NCBI GenBank assembly: GCA_023313575.1 | Contig: JAJTTP010000020.1 | Coordinates: 186,001 to 250,000 of the forward strand | Direction: 5' to 3' | DNA length: 64,000 nt | Source: Eutypella sp. D-1 | Lineage: Eukaryota; Ascomycota; Sordariomycetes; Xylariales; Diatrypaceae | Shown here: in pieces, positions 45,573-57,905 of the stretch | Layout of the letters: each line of letters opens with the position of its first letter | Position numbering within the stretch: the stretch's first letter is position 1 | Made by a program: the position numbers and the translations under genes | The notes under the pieces: generated by a model | What the model saw: only the letters and a program-made list of their open reading frames with translations | Databases searched by the model: none | What the model was told of the DNA's origin: nothing

Positions 45573-46584
45573 ATGTCGAACAACTCACGATTAGATAGAG
45601 TCTTTGCACGACTCCTGATGAACCATCCGTATGGCTGGGCGCTTTACAAGAAAGTATCGGCAAAGGATCTACGCCCTGGCGTTTGTGGCTTCTTCGATTC
45701 TGAGGGTGATTGGAAGGCTCTGGTTTGTTTTTCCAAATTCGGCCTTCAACCCAAATTCTCAAGGACACTCTACTAAGTCGGTGCAGAAGATTCAGCACCA
45801 CCTTCTCGAAGTGAATAGCCGGGCACCGGAACAGCTGACATGGGGACCTAAAAGCTCTAAAATGGTCGATTGCCGGTTGATAGGTGGGAGCATCGGCGCA
45901 CCGTAGGTCCAGTTCCAGCACTAAGAGCTCAAAGTGATCTGTGAAGAGTCTAAGGTTACATCAGATATTTCGAGCCTTACTTAGTCTATTTCTAACATTT
46001 TTCTCAGCGTTACGATAGCACCTGTCGAAGCGTCACTCAGACTCTGCGTACAATGTCAAAACGATGAGGGGGCGTTTATCATGGCCGACAACCCTGTCTC
46101 TAAACATCAAATAGATGATGAGGGCGCGGCCATCGAGTGGGTGAAAACCAATGCAGTTGGTTTACTAAAAGAGTATAAGTCTGTTATCGACAAGCATGGG
46201 CTATGGGTTGTCACGAAAACATACACATCCCGTCGATGCGCTGTCGCTGTTATGTCTTCGAGATCCTCTTCTGCCGAGCTTGGCATATCGGCAGACGTCC
46301 CTGGCATACTAACCTTGACGCCATCTAGCGAATGGCTGACGAGCAGCACCAATTCCTCGTTCGAAATACATGAGGACGATCAAGGGGTGGTTGCATTCAT
46401 GAGCGGAATCTATTTCTCGAAACGCTTTTTGCGGTCGAAGCTAAAGCAGGCCGACGGCCAGAACGAGCAGAGGAAAAAGATATTACGTAGCGGCGGGGCT
46501 CTGGACTTGGACCAGGACGATGACCAAGATACTTTGGATGACCACGAGTATGGGGTGGAGTTGTTCAATTGTGCTGCTAGGTAG
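45573..46584 (+). CDS. Uncharacterised fungal protein, three exons
   Basis: 280 aa, spliced by hand: 45573-45722, 45787-45902 and 46008-46584. The first intron has a weak GTTTGT donor with CTACTAAG and GTGCAG. The second has GTAGGT, a TCTAAC branch and TTCTCAG. Phases agree and remove the stops that otherwise break the frame. Blocks are LDRVFARLLMNHPYGWALYKKV, KDLRPGVCGFFDSEGDW, TWGPKSSKMVDCRLIGGSIGAP, WVVTKTYTSRRCAVAVMSS and GVVAFMSGIYFSKRFL, then an acidic tail (DLDQDDDQDTLDDHE). From memory these blocks recur in a widespread ascomycete family with no known function. No signal peptide or membrane segment. The start at 45573 fits the family N-terminus; an upstream exon is possible. Confidence 0.75.
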
Positions 46585-47362
46585 CCGTGACAGGCGTGGT
46601 AGAATTACGAAGACCAAGTATATTGGTCTATTGGGGTTAGGTATGAAGCTTGAATATGAACTTTCATAGCAAAGCTGACAATACTTTGGGAGGTTGGGTC
46701 TTCAGTCCGCAGAATATCCGCCAGGTCCAAGTGGTTGATAAGACGATACCTGTATGTACTAACTACCTAGTTCCACTCTCCCTTACGCTCGTGGATTAAC
46801 ATACCAGATCTTAAACCCGGCCTGAGAATATGATGGCATAGCCTATAACGCTACATACAATTGGCTCCTAGGGTGCTAGATGAAAAGGAATTAGATGAAG
46901 GTTTGTTACGTTTGAAGAATTTCTTATGATATCATGCTTAACACCCTTGTTTCAAGAAAGTCGATACTTCTGACACCGCTACCCCTTTCCCATACCCACG
47001 CGCTTTTTGACTCAAGGGGTTTGAAGTATGAAGGGAGCGAGGGGTGTGGGTAGTCTATTTGTCTATGTATGTATTTCTATGATATGGTATAATATATGCG
47101 GATTGACTTGAGGAACGGGACGGGGTTTTGTTTTCAGAATTCGATCCTCATACCCGTCTCGGAGCAAGAAAGCCCGGACCGATACAAGCGACCTAGCCCA
47201 GCCGTGTTTCACAGTGCTAACATGAAAATCCGAGGCATCCAATGTTTAATTACAATTAGTATTCCGAGTCTAATCTTCCTATATGTGCACTCATAACTTC
47301 ATAGTCGATTCCATTACCCACAGTTGGTCAATAAACCAACAAATCTCCTGTGTGGCACGCGT
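46585..47362. other. Gene-free region between converging genes
   Basis: 3' flanks of the 45.6 kb gene (plus) and the AA1-like gene (minus). No supported gene or repeat beyond short AT-rich stretches. Confidence 0.55.
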
Positions 47363-48025
47363 CTAGGCCACGGCCTCCATTTGGTAGGGCTCCAGAGGCA
47401 GTGTGACAGGATCGCAGGTGACGGTCCGGCTGGAGTAGATCTGGCCGATCTTCCAGTCGGGGTTCACCCACGTCTCGTCCTTGCATTCGAGGTCCAGGTC
47501 CACAGTCCCATAGGCGTGAACGGTAGTCCTAGAACAGCTACGAGTTAGCAATCCGTGGTGTCTTCTGATCGAGTAGACGCGAAGGGGGGCCGAGGAGGAT
47601 GGGGAGAGGGGGTTATCTTACGGGTACTGCGGGTCGACATCGGAGCATGTCCAGGTCTGGTTGAAGTCTAGCTGACCGCTGGGCCGGCTGAAGGCGAAGG
47701 TGCTCTCGGCCGAGGTGCCCTCCGGGCTAGTGCACGTGTAGGGCACGGTGCCATAGAAGAAATCGGACAGCTGGTTGCTACTGGCGCTGCACGTGACCTC
47801 GTAGGTCAAGGCCGGGTTGGTGACGTTGAAGTTCACGTATCCCCAGGAGTTCTGGTGGGCGGGAGTCGTGAAGGTGTAGCTGCTGTGGAAGTCGAAGTCC
47901 TTGATCGTCCACTTGAAGTCGTGGAAGGTCTTGTCTGAGCAACCTTCATTATCGTCCCGGGCGGTGAGAGGGGCGGCAGCTACCAGGGGTAGTAGAGCGA
48001 CAGCGGTAGTAATGAGGTTCTGCAT
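47363..48025 (-). CDS. Secreted AA1-like (Alt a 1-type fold) protein
   Basis: 189 aa, exons 48025-47622 and 47528-47363 (intron 47529-47621, GTAAGA..TTCTAG). A signal peptide (about 1-18, ALLPLVAAA then PLTARDD) is followed by a beta-rich domain with cysteines at C29 (EGCSDKTFHDF), in YEVTCSAS, PYTCTSPEG, WTCSDVD, LECKDETW and VTCDPVTLP. The C-x-D-x-x-F..W opening and the spacing fit the small secreted AA1-like family of ascomycetes, which includes the Alternaria allergen Alt a 1 and apoplastic effectors. Function of most members is unknown. Translation is placed at the ATG nearest the signal peptide, because the open frame farther upstream is only the CA microsatellite. Confidence 0.82.
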
Positions 48026-48032
48026 TATGTAT

Positions 48033-48034
<2 letters not shown>

Positions 48035-48068
<34 letters not shown>
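48035..48068. repeat. (GT)17 dinucleotide repeat in the AA1-like 5' leader
   Basis: Thirty-four nt of perfect GT on the plus strand, that is (AC)17 in the mRNA sense of the AA1-like gene, ending nine bases before its ATG. On the coding strand it would give a Thr-His run if translation began upstream. Confidence 0.95.
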
Positions 48069-48070
<2 letters not shown>

Positions 48071-50449
48071 AGACAGCAAAAGTCTGAAGTTTATAGAATT
48101 ATTGATGTTGTAATTATTGATGTTGCTGATATGTATATTAGTTGTGGTATTATATTATTAGATGATTGATGTGTGAGTGTGAAGTCAATTCATCACGAGC
48201 GAGCATCCTTCTCTTATATACAATCCAGCTCGCCACCACTACGGCACTTGTTTAGCCAACATCCAATACGCATTCCCAGCTATAGGCATGTCTCTTGCAT
48301 GCAACGCCTCCGGGCCTTCTATCACGGCATTATCGACGGAGCATGTGACCTGTGCATACGATTTCGGGAGAACCCTAGGGTGAATACTGGTAAGCCCTAC
48401 GGTATGAGTGACGTCGGTCGGTAACGATGGCCCGACCTGGTGACTGAACTAAGCGAGTCAGCCCAAAGCGGAAATATAGGGGCTGATCTAGGTAGGGCAT
48501 TAAGCTTAACGCCCGCCAAGTCTCGTATTCCGCTGGACTCTGCGGGGTGAATTGGCCCTATCAGACGGGCTGACCCGCAAGACCGGCACAGCACAACACG
48601 ACAACGCGGTACGGTTTCCAGGCCTCCGGTCCCACCATTCCAGCTTCCTTTCAACGTCACCTAGAAAAGGTCTACGAGGAACTCCTTGCTCAAAAGAAAC
48701 AAATCGCAAGGATTAGCCTTGAAGTCTAGGTAGAGACACCGATGATTGAATGAATATTGCGGGCCTCGATCTCAGCAATGCTACGTTGCTTTCGTTTTGA
48801 TGACAGCATGGGTAAAAAAAGCAAGAGTATAGAATATTCTGACGTATAACGACTTACAATGCCCTTGATAGTAGCCAATAGAGGCGCATACGTGCAGGGC
48901 ACAACGTAGAGCTGAAAGGTGAAGTGATAATAGTGCTGTGCACAGCCGCAGCCGTTACAGTTACGAGGCCGAGCTGAAGCGGGTCGGATGATCCGGGACC
49001 ATCCATACCGAGGTAGTATCGGGTGCACCAAGCCATCGGCCGAAATACGGAGTAATCGGAGAATATTCTTTGTCTGTTATTGAAGACATTGTATGACTAT
49101 CCAACGCCGGTGTTTTCTCAATAATCCAAATATAACAACATACTTAGGGTGGCGATTGTATCTATGTTAGTTGACCTCGAAGGATAAAGAAGATCGTGGA
49201 CACAGCAGTGGTCCATCTCAGCTACACTCATGTATAGCAGTGCTCTTGGTCTAAATCCAAGATGCCCCTTTTGAGGATCCCCGGCGCAGTCGAGGCCCGA
49301 CAGCCACCGGTGAATCCGATGGTGGAGTAGTCATTAGTATTGGATAAGTTGAAGATGATCACCTACTAACTACCTTCACCAGCTGTTGATCACTGCAAGT
49401 GCTTCGGTATGATCCGGCGTCCCCACATGTCTTGACTGGGGGGGAGATCTGACGCCATCAACGAAAACCAACATGCCCGTCATTATCGTGTAGGGTAACG
49501 TACTGAAATACACACTTGTCGATTCCAGGCCCGCTACCATGTGACCTCGATGCATTACAATTCGCAGTCTGACAAGCATGTCCACTGGCAGATGGGATTT
49601 GGGCCGCAAGCTGTACAGTGCTGGCAGAAGGATCGTGCTGTCCCTAGGACGAGCCCGTGCTCGCCGCGACGCACATTTTACCGGCGACAGAACCTCCTGC
49701 GTTACGGCGAAGGTTAGTATGACCTGCATACAGGACGTCCTCTAGTCTGTGCGACTGTAACATCGATGAGTTGTACTTGGATAACCTGAAAAGCATCCAG
49801 GGCGGCATGCTACGTGATATCCAGACGGGTCGGGCGGTGAAGCCTGAGCGTTACACGGCACTATCTGCCCGTGCTTGTGGTGGCGTGTTTATTCCTCGAT
49901 AGTCCCTTACATATCCCTATATATACTAAATCTGTGTATTACGTACTCTCCCACCTATTCTTATGCAACACGGCATGGTCACGGAAGACCCGGACTATTA
50001 GGTGTGCTGCCTACACTAGGATAGGGTATACATGTGAAGCGGCCTACGGCGTGCGTCGATGTATCTGTATAGAGATATTAGTGTGGCACATGCTGGGATG
50101 AGTTGTGAGGAACCCGATGCCCTTTGCCAGAGTTCAGAGTAATCGCTCGCTCATGGCAGGAACCGTGTTGCGGAAAGTATAGATTTCGACTGCAGCTAGC
50201 AGCTGATCTACACGTGTAACATCAGGGACTTGATCTATGTTAGAACGATTATGATCTAAGACGGAATCGCCATCTTGATAATTATTTACTGTTTCCAGGA
50301 GCGACTACTCGTACTGGAAAGACCACATACCAGTACACCTTTATGCCGACTTGTTCTCGCTAATTAAAAACAAAAAAAGAAGAGAAAGGAAACGCAAGGA
50401 TATGATCGCAGTCTGGGTCTTGCATGGACAAATAATGGCTTGTAAGAGA
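48069..50449. other. Gene-free region
   Basis: Begins with the AA1-like gene promoter (TTGATGTTG units repeated near 48102-48125). Open frames around 48397-49729 have no recognisable domain. No RNA gene seen. Confidence 0.5.
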
Positions 50450-51882
50450 CTATACTTTCACCTGGCGGCCACGTACGTAGACTTCTTCAATGTTGCGGTC
50501 GTCGCCCGTCATGATAAACTTTTCGAAGATCGTATTGAGGGAGTCTTCCTCCTCGATCATGGTCATGACACCATGCTTGTCCCCACTAACAAGCAGCGCG
50601 TCGAACTCCTTACCAACCCCGAAGTTCCCAATTTTCTCCTCAAGGCAGCAGACCCTCGCGCCGCCAAGAGTTGCAAGGTAGAAGACCTCAGGGATCGATA
50701 GACCTTTGTCCTGACCCCCGCTCGCCACCTCCCTCGCGTTCGACGCAATCAGTGCCTGCCTCATCGCATCGATGATGCTGCTCGAAAACCCCCCTCCGCT
50801 ATCGGTGCCGAGACCGATCTTAAGGATTCCACGGCGGAGAAAGGCTCGGATAGGCGCTGCCATGAAACCGCCGCCGACCGTCATATTGGATACGGGGCAA
50901 TGGGCGATGCCACAGCTGAGCTCTTTAAGCCGACTCATCTCGTACTCGTTCATGTAGCAGCAGTGTGCCAAGATCGACCGCCCCGACGCGAGCAGGCCGA
51001 AGTGGTCGTAGAGGTCCATCTCATTATCGAACTTAGGGAACAGCGTCTTCGTGAACTCCATCTCTGACGTCGCCTCGTTCACGTGCGTCTGGATGGGGAG
51101 ATCAGGATTGTGCTGCGAGATCTTGCCAAGCCCCGCCAACAATGCGTCGTCGCAAGAGATGGCGAATCGGGGTGTGAGGACGTAGCGGATCAGTTTCGCC
51201 TCCGGGTCGATGCTTCGGACATGCGCGATGCAGTCCTCGGTATCTCGAAGCGACGACGCCGCCGTCTCGTCGCGATAGTAGTCCGGTGCCTCGCGGTTCA
51301 TATTGCACTTTCCTACGAGTGCGCGCTGGCCCTTTTCCAGACATAGGCCCGCGAGGATCTTGGTCGCTTCCGTGTGCGCGGACCCGTAGTATGACGCTGT
51401 GGTAATTCCTTGTTGGAGGAAGCCATCCACACAGCGCGAGTAGATGCGTCGCGCGTATTCCGGGTCCCGGAATCGTGCCTCGTTTGGGAACGTTACGGTC
51501 GAGAGCCAGTCCAGGATCTGCATGCTCTGGCCGAGGCCTCTCTTCAATGTAATGACATTTTAGCATCGACCATTTACTGGAATGCGTCCATCTGCAATCA
51601 ATGCTCACTCACCTGAGCGTATTGCGGGGCGTGGTTATGCGTGTCCACAAAGCCGGGAATAATGAACTCCGTCCGGTGAAGGTATCGGGTCTTGGCGCTG
51701 CGGTCATCGATTTGAAGAGCGGCGAGGAGCGCGCGGACTTCGTCACGGGGCACTTTATCATGTAAGGCGATGATGTTGCCCTCGAAATCGACAGCGAGGA
51801 CGGCATTCTCTAGAATTACAAGCTGGTCTAGGCCCACTGAATGGATCAGGGTGCCGTGAAAGATTAGTTGAGTGGCAAGCAT
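50450..51882 (-). CDS. Guanine deaminase
   Basis: Amidohydrolase-family zinc enzyme that deaminates guanine to xanthine in purine salvage and catabolism; 453 aa, exons 51882-51613 and 51541-50450 (intron 51542-51612). Metal site: H82 and H84 in PGFVDTHNHAPQ, His in QTHVNEA, His in ILAHCCYM, and Asp in GLGTDSGGG. Substrate blocks FPNEARF, GKCNMNR, AHCPVSNM and the LATLGGA helix match guanine deaminases of fungi and animals. Length is as expected. Cytosolic. The gene is in tandem with a sugar-type MFS gene 383 bp upstream. Confidence 0.95.
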
Positions 51883-52265
51883 GCTGGGCGAGGCTTTCGA
51901 AAAACAAAAAAAAGATAAGCACGTGCCTGGGATGTGATGAAGTTCTTTAGAATTTTAGCTCGGAATCCTGCTCGGTATTTCAAGATAGTCCAGCCCCCTC
52001 ACCAAAGTTTAAGTATCTAGTGCGACATCGGGACGGGCCGAGGCCTCGCCTTGGGCTTAGGAATCAGGATCCAGAATTTACACGGGTACCAATCAATATA
52101 GAGATGCATAACTTCACACGCAATACCAAGAACGCATTTCAATAGTGAGGGGTTGTAGAGTCTCTACCATTCGATGTCGGTTTGTTATGGCAATTACACG
52201 ATGATCGTGGAACGGCTTCCTACTGCTCGACACGGATTCAACTAAGCACAATATGCTTGCACAGT
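51883..52265. other. Short intergenic region (tandem minus-strand genes)
   Basis: 383 bp that must hold the guanine deaminase promoter and the 3' end of the MFS gene. An A-rich tract lies at 51901-51914 just upstream of the deaminase ATG. No other feature seen. Confidence 0.6.
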
Positions 52266-54210
52266 TCAAAGGTCGAGTTTCTTGACGTCCACATCTGTAG
52301 ACTTTCTCGACCCATAAGGAGCCTCCTCGTGGTGGCCGACCACCTTCTCGACGGCGTTGACAGCCTGGTCGGCGAGCGCCTTGTCCTCGAACACTGTAGC
52401 GCGAAATGGTCAGCAAAATGATAATCCGGCAACATCTTTGGTTCCAATGCACAGGGGAGTGCCGAGACTCACAGAATGCCAGTTCTTCCAGGGTACGGCC
52501 GAAGGTTTCGGGGAACATGAAGTAGACGAATACAACCTCGTAGGCGAGGAAGCAGCAATACGAGATAAGATACTTCCAACCCGCGTTCTCGAGGCCAATA
52601 GGGTTGACGAATGTCGTGAAGAAATTGGCCAGGCGACCGAAAAGCTGGAAGAACGCAATACCGTGCGAACGCTCAGCAAAGGGCCATATCTCCACCATGT
52701 ACGCTGTGGAACACCTGTCAATATCGGCATTTCTTTTTCGTCAGGGGCTAGCTGGACTTACTGTAGGTCAGAGCGTTGTAACCTAGGTTGTAGGCGGGGG
52801 CGTAGGCGAAGATGAAGAACAACACAGCGCCGTTGGCAGCGTTGTTCGGAGAATCCCTCTCCACGCCCAGCATGGCCTGTTGCATAGCCACCGTCCAGCA
52901 GATGTAGACGGTCAGTAGGGCGAGCGTGCAGGCGATGTACATATGGCGACGCTTGAAGTGCGTGACGCATAGCGAAGCAATGGTACCGCACACCAGGTTC
53001 CAGCAGGCGATCGCGACGTTGATCTGCTGCTTGAAGTGCGATTCGGGTTTTCCGATCATGTCGAGTAGATCGCTCAGGTAGTAGGAGATGAGTGTGTTGC
53101 CGGACCACTGGGTGAAAAGGCCAAGCATGCAGCTGATGAGGGCGCGGCGACGCATACCGGCCGTTTTCGCCAAGTCCTTCCAGGAGACGTCGGAATGCTG
53201 GAGTTCGAGCTCGATTGTTGTCTTCATCTGGGTGAATTCTGCCTTCACAAATTCAGAATCGCGGTCACCCTCGGCGTGGTATTTGACAAGAATATCGTAT
53301 GCCTCGTCGCTCCGGTCCTTGGTGATTAGCCAACGGGGACTCTCCGGGATCATGCTGAGTTCACGAGTCAGTCTTCATGAGGATTTCGGGGGTAGTGGTG
53401 GAGATCGAAAGGACCTACAAGACGAAGGCGATCTGGACCAAAGACGGCGCCATCTGGAGCCACGAAGGGATCCTCCAGCCAAAGTCGGTCGCGATACTGT
53501 TTGTCCCGAAGCAGATAGCGGCGGCGAGGATCTGACCGACGAAATAGGAGACATTAAAAAGAGACGTCAGGACGGGACGCTCCTTAGGGTACGACAATTC
53601 GCCGATGAGCGAGGACGCAGATACGATACAGGTCGGGATTCCGAAACCGAGAATGAGACGCGATATGATATACATTGCAGCTGTAATTATAGAGTCAGTC
53701 ATTTCCATACAGGCTCGGCCGTTTGGCGCATCTACTCACCGTTGACGGAAAGCCCCTGAATAAGCGACCCAATCACCATGATCATGGAGCCTCCAAAGAT
53801 TGACCAGCGACGGCCAAACTTATCGTTGACGATACCAATGAATGGCAGCGAGAGGACGGCACCGAGGGAGTACGCGGCGGCGATGATTCCCTTCAGCCCA
53901 CCTTCCGGATTACCGAAGACTATTTCGCACGGTCAGTCGGTGCGTTCAATCAAAGGGGCGAACTCGGATGGAGGAACGCACAATCCTTCCATTGTTCCAA
54001 GATCTGTAAAGCATTGATCATTTGCGAGTCGAAGCCGGACGTCAACTCGATTCCCATGCATGTCGGGAAGAGCATGAAATAGAGAAACCGCAAGTTGGGC
54101 TTCCTCCACCATGAAACCTTGTCCTCCTTCACGAGACGGCTGATGATGGGGTCGGACGCTCCCGTCTCCGCCTTCTGCGCGACCTTCGAGACCTTCTTGA
54201 CCGTAGCCAT
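52266..54210 (-). CDS. MFS sugar permease (hexose/lactose-type)
   Basis: Sugar-porter-family transporter, 540 aa, six exons: 54210-53982, 53919-53740, 53680-53419, 53354-52762, 52703-52473 and 52393-52266, with phases consistent. Motifs are GFDSQMINALQ in helix 1, NDKFGRRWSI, SRLILGFGI, GELSYPKERPV, FMIPESPRWLI, QWSGNTLISYYL, HFKRRHMYI, MVEIWPFAERSHG and FPETFGRTLEELAFLFED near the end. The C-tail ends KKLDL. The QWSGNTLISYY and NPIGLENAGWKY blocks are typical of the fungal lactose/cellodextrin-permease branch of sugar porters. Substrate is therefore likely a hexose or disaccharide, but not certain. Alternative acceptor choices were decided by continuity of the TYMVEIWPF block. Confidence 0.92.
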
Positions 54211-54515
54211 TGCCTCTGCTGAATGACGTCTTCGTCTTAGAAACCCCTAGTGACTAGTATTCGAAGAAAAAAAAAGAAGACGAAGAAGAGGGCCAGACCG
54301 AATAGCCTGACAATATCGCTGGCTGTCAACTTGGCTCTTCTTGCTCCAGCTAGGGCGTGAGGGAACGCGATAGCAAGGTAAGGCGCGCTCGTCAGGTATT
54401 ATACCTGACCAGAGACAAGCGAAACCCCCCGTCAGCCATCACCCCATTGGACCACCCATCCCCAGCTTCTCGATTATCGACTGCGGGGCCATCTTCCCGC
54501 CGTTCCATCGGTTGG

Positions 54516-54532
54516 AACCCCAATTTGGGGTT
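54516..54532. promoter_or_regulatory. Perfect palindrome upstream of the MFS permease
   Basis: AACCCCAA-T-TTGGGGTT, arms of 8 bp around a single base, about 306 bp upstream of the MFS start codon. The form suits a dimeric or zinc-finger regulator site; CCCC/GGGG cores recur in fungal stress and carbon promoters. Function is inferred from shape and position only. Confidence 0.4.
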
Positions 54533-57500
54533 GGCCCATGGGGAAACACAAGATTTTCGCTTCCCCAACTCCCCCCTAATCCGGTCCCCATATCCGAGAA
54601 CCACTTGCAGGAAAGCCGTCGTTGCGCGAATAAGCTTGGCGATAGGCCTTGTCTACCGCACTCCAGCCCTCTCCACAACCGCCAAGTCGTTGGAAAGGCT
54701 CTACGGACACGCATTCTTTCGCGACTTCTCCTAGCTAGCGAAAGGGCAATAGGAGCCGGAATCGGCGGGTCAGATACCATCGGGTTTAAGATGTGTCGAG
54801 AGACACACCAATCACGACGCTGGCCCCATCGGTGCGCACTCGGCGGGTTGGGCGGGTCGTGCCGCCAAGACGGAATTGAGGGAAGTTTCGCCGCTACACG
54901 CGCTCTGGCGAAGGACCCTTGCCTCGCGCTGATCCCTGGAATCTAAATTCCAAAGTTGCGGCGAAAAAAATGTGGTTGCATTGGAACAACTTTGGAAGCA
55001 TCGTCAGACGACTTTGCTGTTAACTCGCTTGTTAGCCGATGGATCGGGTAGCATCCCCCAAGCATCCCTATATTGGCATTGAGTGATCCGGAGGCGCCCA
55101 GTTTGTAGTAGTGCAACGGTGACACTCGGGCGAAACCACCACTTCCGTACCTCTAGTTACAGTAAGGAAATGCTTAGTTATATTGCGGTTACATGAGCCA
55201 CGCGCCGGGGAAGGCGGGGAAGAGATGATTTCTATATATCTAGCTCCGAACACTCTCACAATCATGTTCAAGCTGGCGGCGAGCAACAGGCCAACCTAGT
55301 GCGCACGCTGTGAGAGCGTAGAGCTCTAGTTCTCGGATCAAGCCGCTCCTAGTCTGAACAAATCTAGTGACGTCGCTCTCTGCTTGCCCGACGGGGTTCT
55401 CGTCAAGCCGAGTCGCTTGCCCAAAAGAACTCTACCTTACGAGCTAGCCGTGATGGGATTGCCAAAGCTCGACATCCACTTCTAATCCACTCCCATGCGA
55501 GATCGTTCGCAGGATCAAGCGAGCCACATGTCAGCACGGCACGATCCACGTTCGAGTGAAAGCAACCATAACGTGCACCATGGTCACCAGCCTGGAAAAT
55601 CTTTCAGCTTGGCCTTGGCCATCGCATCTGTTTGGGATGTTGCCATGTAAAATAAACATCTCCTGTCAGCCCGTCTCATCTTGATTACATGCCAAGTCGT
55701 TCGACTTCTTCCCCAGGTGAATAGTTAGCCAGCTAGTTGCGAATTTAGTGCCAACAGGTGCCGGTAGTCTGGATTGATTTAGGCTAAATTCAACGACCCC
55801 GTCATCAATGGATACGGTGAAGGCGCTTCATTTGTGTGTTTGCGGTCTTCACTGGGTGAGATTTTGGCCGGTAATCAGCGAGCACAACAATAGAAACAAA
55901 AACGAAAAACATCTAGGTTTTCCGATGTGCCTGTTAACTTAAGCAGTGGCGAAGAAGCAATTGGCATTCTTTTCAAAAGGGCCGATGCAGGCGATATTAA
56001 CGCTTACTGCTTCTACATATATGCTATCCAACATCGCCGTCAGAATCAGCTAGTTATATACTATATGTGCCCCATAATTTGCATTTACCCGCATCCTTCG
56101 GGGGGGTGTTCTCGCCTAAATCGAAAGGCCCCTACTAGTCGGACCTATTCCAGCAAGCGCATTAGCAAGCACACGGCGCGGCGGCAGGAGCACAATGCTC
56201 GGCCCCTTGAATGAGGCCGGGAGGGACAAGATTTCAGGATTTCGATCCCACCCTTCGCGCATACATACGGAGCGCCGTACGCGGGTAAGCCGCGGAGTGT
56301 TATACGGCGCGTGCATACATATATCGAGGGTATCCTGCGAGATGGTGATTTTTATTTGGCGGCATGGCATAGGTATAGCACGGGCAAGGCAGGGCCCGAC
56401 CTTTAAAAGAAAAGATAGCTTGGCATAACAGTCGGCATCTAAATGAGTAACCATTTTACCTCGTGATTTGAGCGGGCTGAGGGTGTGGAAGGAAACCCCA
56501 ACTTGAGATGAAGCTAGAAAGGCCTTCGCACCGAAGACTGAGCCTCGTAGTTAACTTCCACCGCGGCGCTTTCGAGAGAGGCCACCCAACCCTACGCCAT
56601 ACATCTCAACTCGCGATTTGGGACTCAAGATGCAACTTGGTTGAAGCATGCGGTGAAACAACTGCCCTTGTTAGAATACCTACACGAATAGCCTCGCGCA
56701 GTCAAGCGCATCTTATAAATCTCGAAGTTGAGACTCTGCTGTCCGCGAGCAACCACCGTGTTTCTCCGGAATCTACTCCGGAGTATACGAAAATATCCCA
56801 AGGCCGATTAACCCGGGCCACCCCGGGCTTCCCGGTTGGGAATATGTATATACACGGCTCCCCACAGCCCCCCGGGGCTCTGTGGGTGCCGGGTCGGACG
56901 GTTTTTTCGGGGTAATGTCTGAATCAAAATGAATAACTAACTTATCCCCCCCTAGGGGAACGACAAAATAAGTGAGCCGCCTCAATCGCCCTACTCTCCG
57001 TCACCCCATACAAATGATATAGTAACTCATCCAGGGCTCAAACTTCACCATGACCCAAAGCAGTCGTAAAAAAACATGTAGAAACTTATATCTTCATCAC
57101 CGTTATCTAAGCTGTCTAATGATATGTATCTTAGCTTTTATTGTTAAGGCGTTGGTTAATTAATTATGAACGTTATAGCGTACGGTGGGCCAGATTGAAG
57201 GTGGTGGGTAGTTGTTGCGAGGATTTTGTAAAACTGCAGGTAGCTCTTACTTATATTATCATGCACCTTTTAAAAGGATTCTCTCAGCCCACCCCCAACT
57301 CCCCCCGATCCCAGCTCCTCGCACCCGTCATGATATCCTCGCCAGCGATCCACAAAGGCATCACACAAGTAATAGCGCCTAGCCTAGTCCATGCATTCCC
57401 CCTCGATCCAGCAGATCTCACTTCTGGTAGGTAAGCAGTATTCCGCACTCATTTCGCACCCATTCTATAGCTAGCCCTCGGGAGAAGCTCGAGGAAGCTT

Positions 57501-57885
57501 GCGGAGGTCGAGTAGGGGTATAGCTTGGACTGAAGGGATAATGCACTGATACACACATATACATATATACATATATACCTCCCCACAACATCAAGACATC
57601 GGCAACAAGCAAGCCAACAAACAGACATATAGACAACCCGCTCCCTCAAACCCAGCACCCAGCACCTAAAACCCCAGACCAACTCTGATACCCAGGTAGA
57701 TAGACAAGAGGCAGTAAAAATCCAAAGTCACGAACAGGAAACGGGTCGACTGCGGTGTACAGATAGCGAAAATAAGGTGTGCCTGGTAGGTAGATATGAA
57801 GGCATGGACTACACATACACACGTATATACGTATACACATTACAAACACACACACACGCACGTGAAAAACCACAACCCACGCCAC

Positions 57886-57905
57886 GCCATGCCATGCCAT
57901 GCCAT
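57886..57905. repeat. (GCCAT)4 microsatellite
   Basis: Four perfect GCCAT units following GCCAC, in a stretch that also holds CA repeats (57844-57857) and CTCACTCA-type repeats (57950-57962), about 600 bp from the end of the golgin gene. Confidence 0.75.

Noticed and set aside
49376..49729. Minus-strand 117-codon frame
   Set aside because: No recognisable domain, no introns or neighbours that extend it, and codon use unlike the real genes.
54357..54946. Overlapping 113-144 codon frames on both strands
   Set aside because: Open in several frames at once because of base composition; low-complexity residues, no domain, and the stretch is the MFS promoter.
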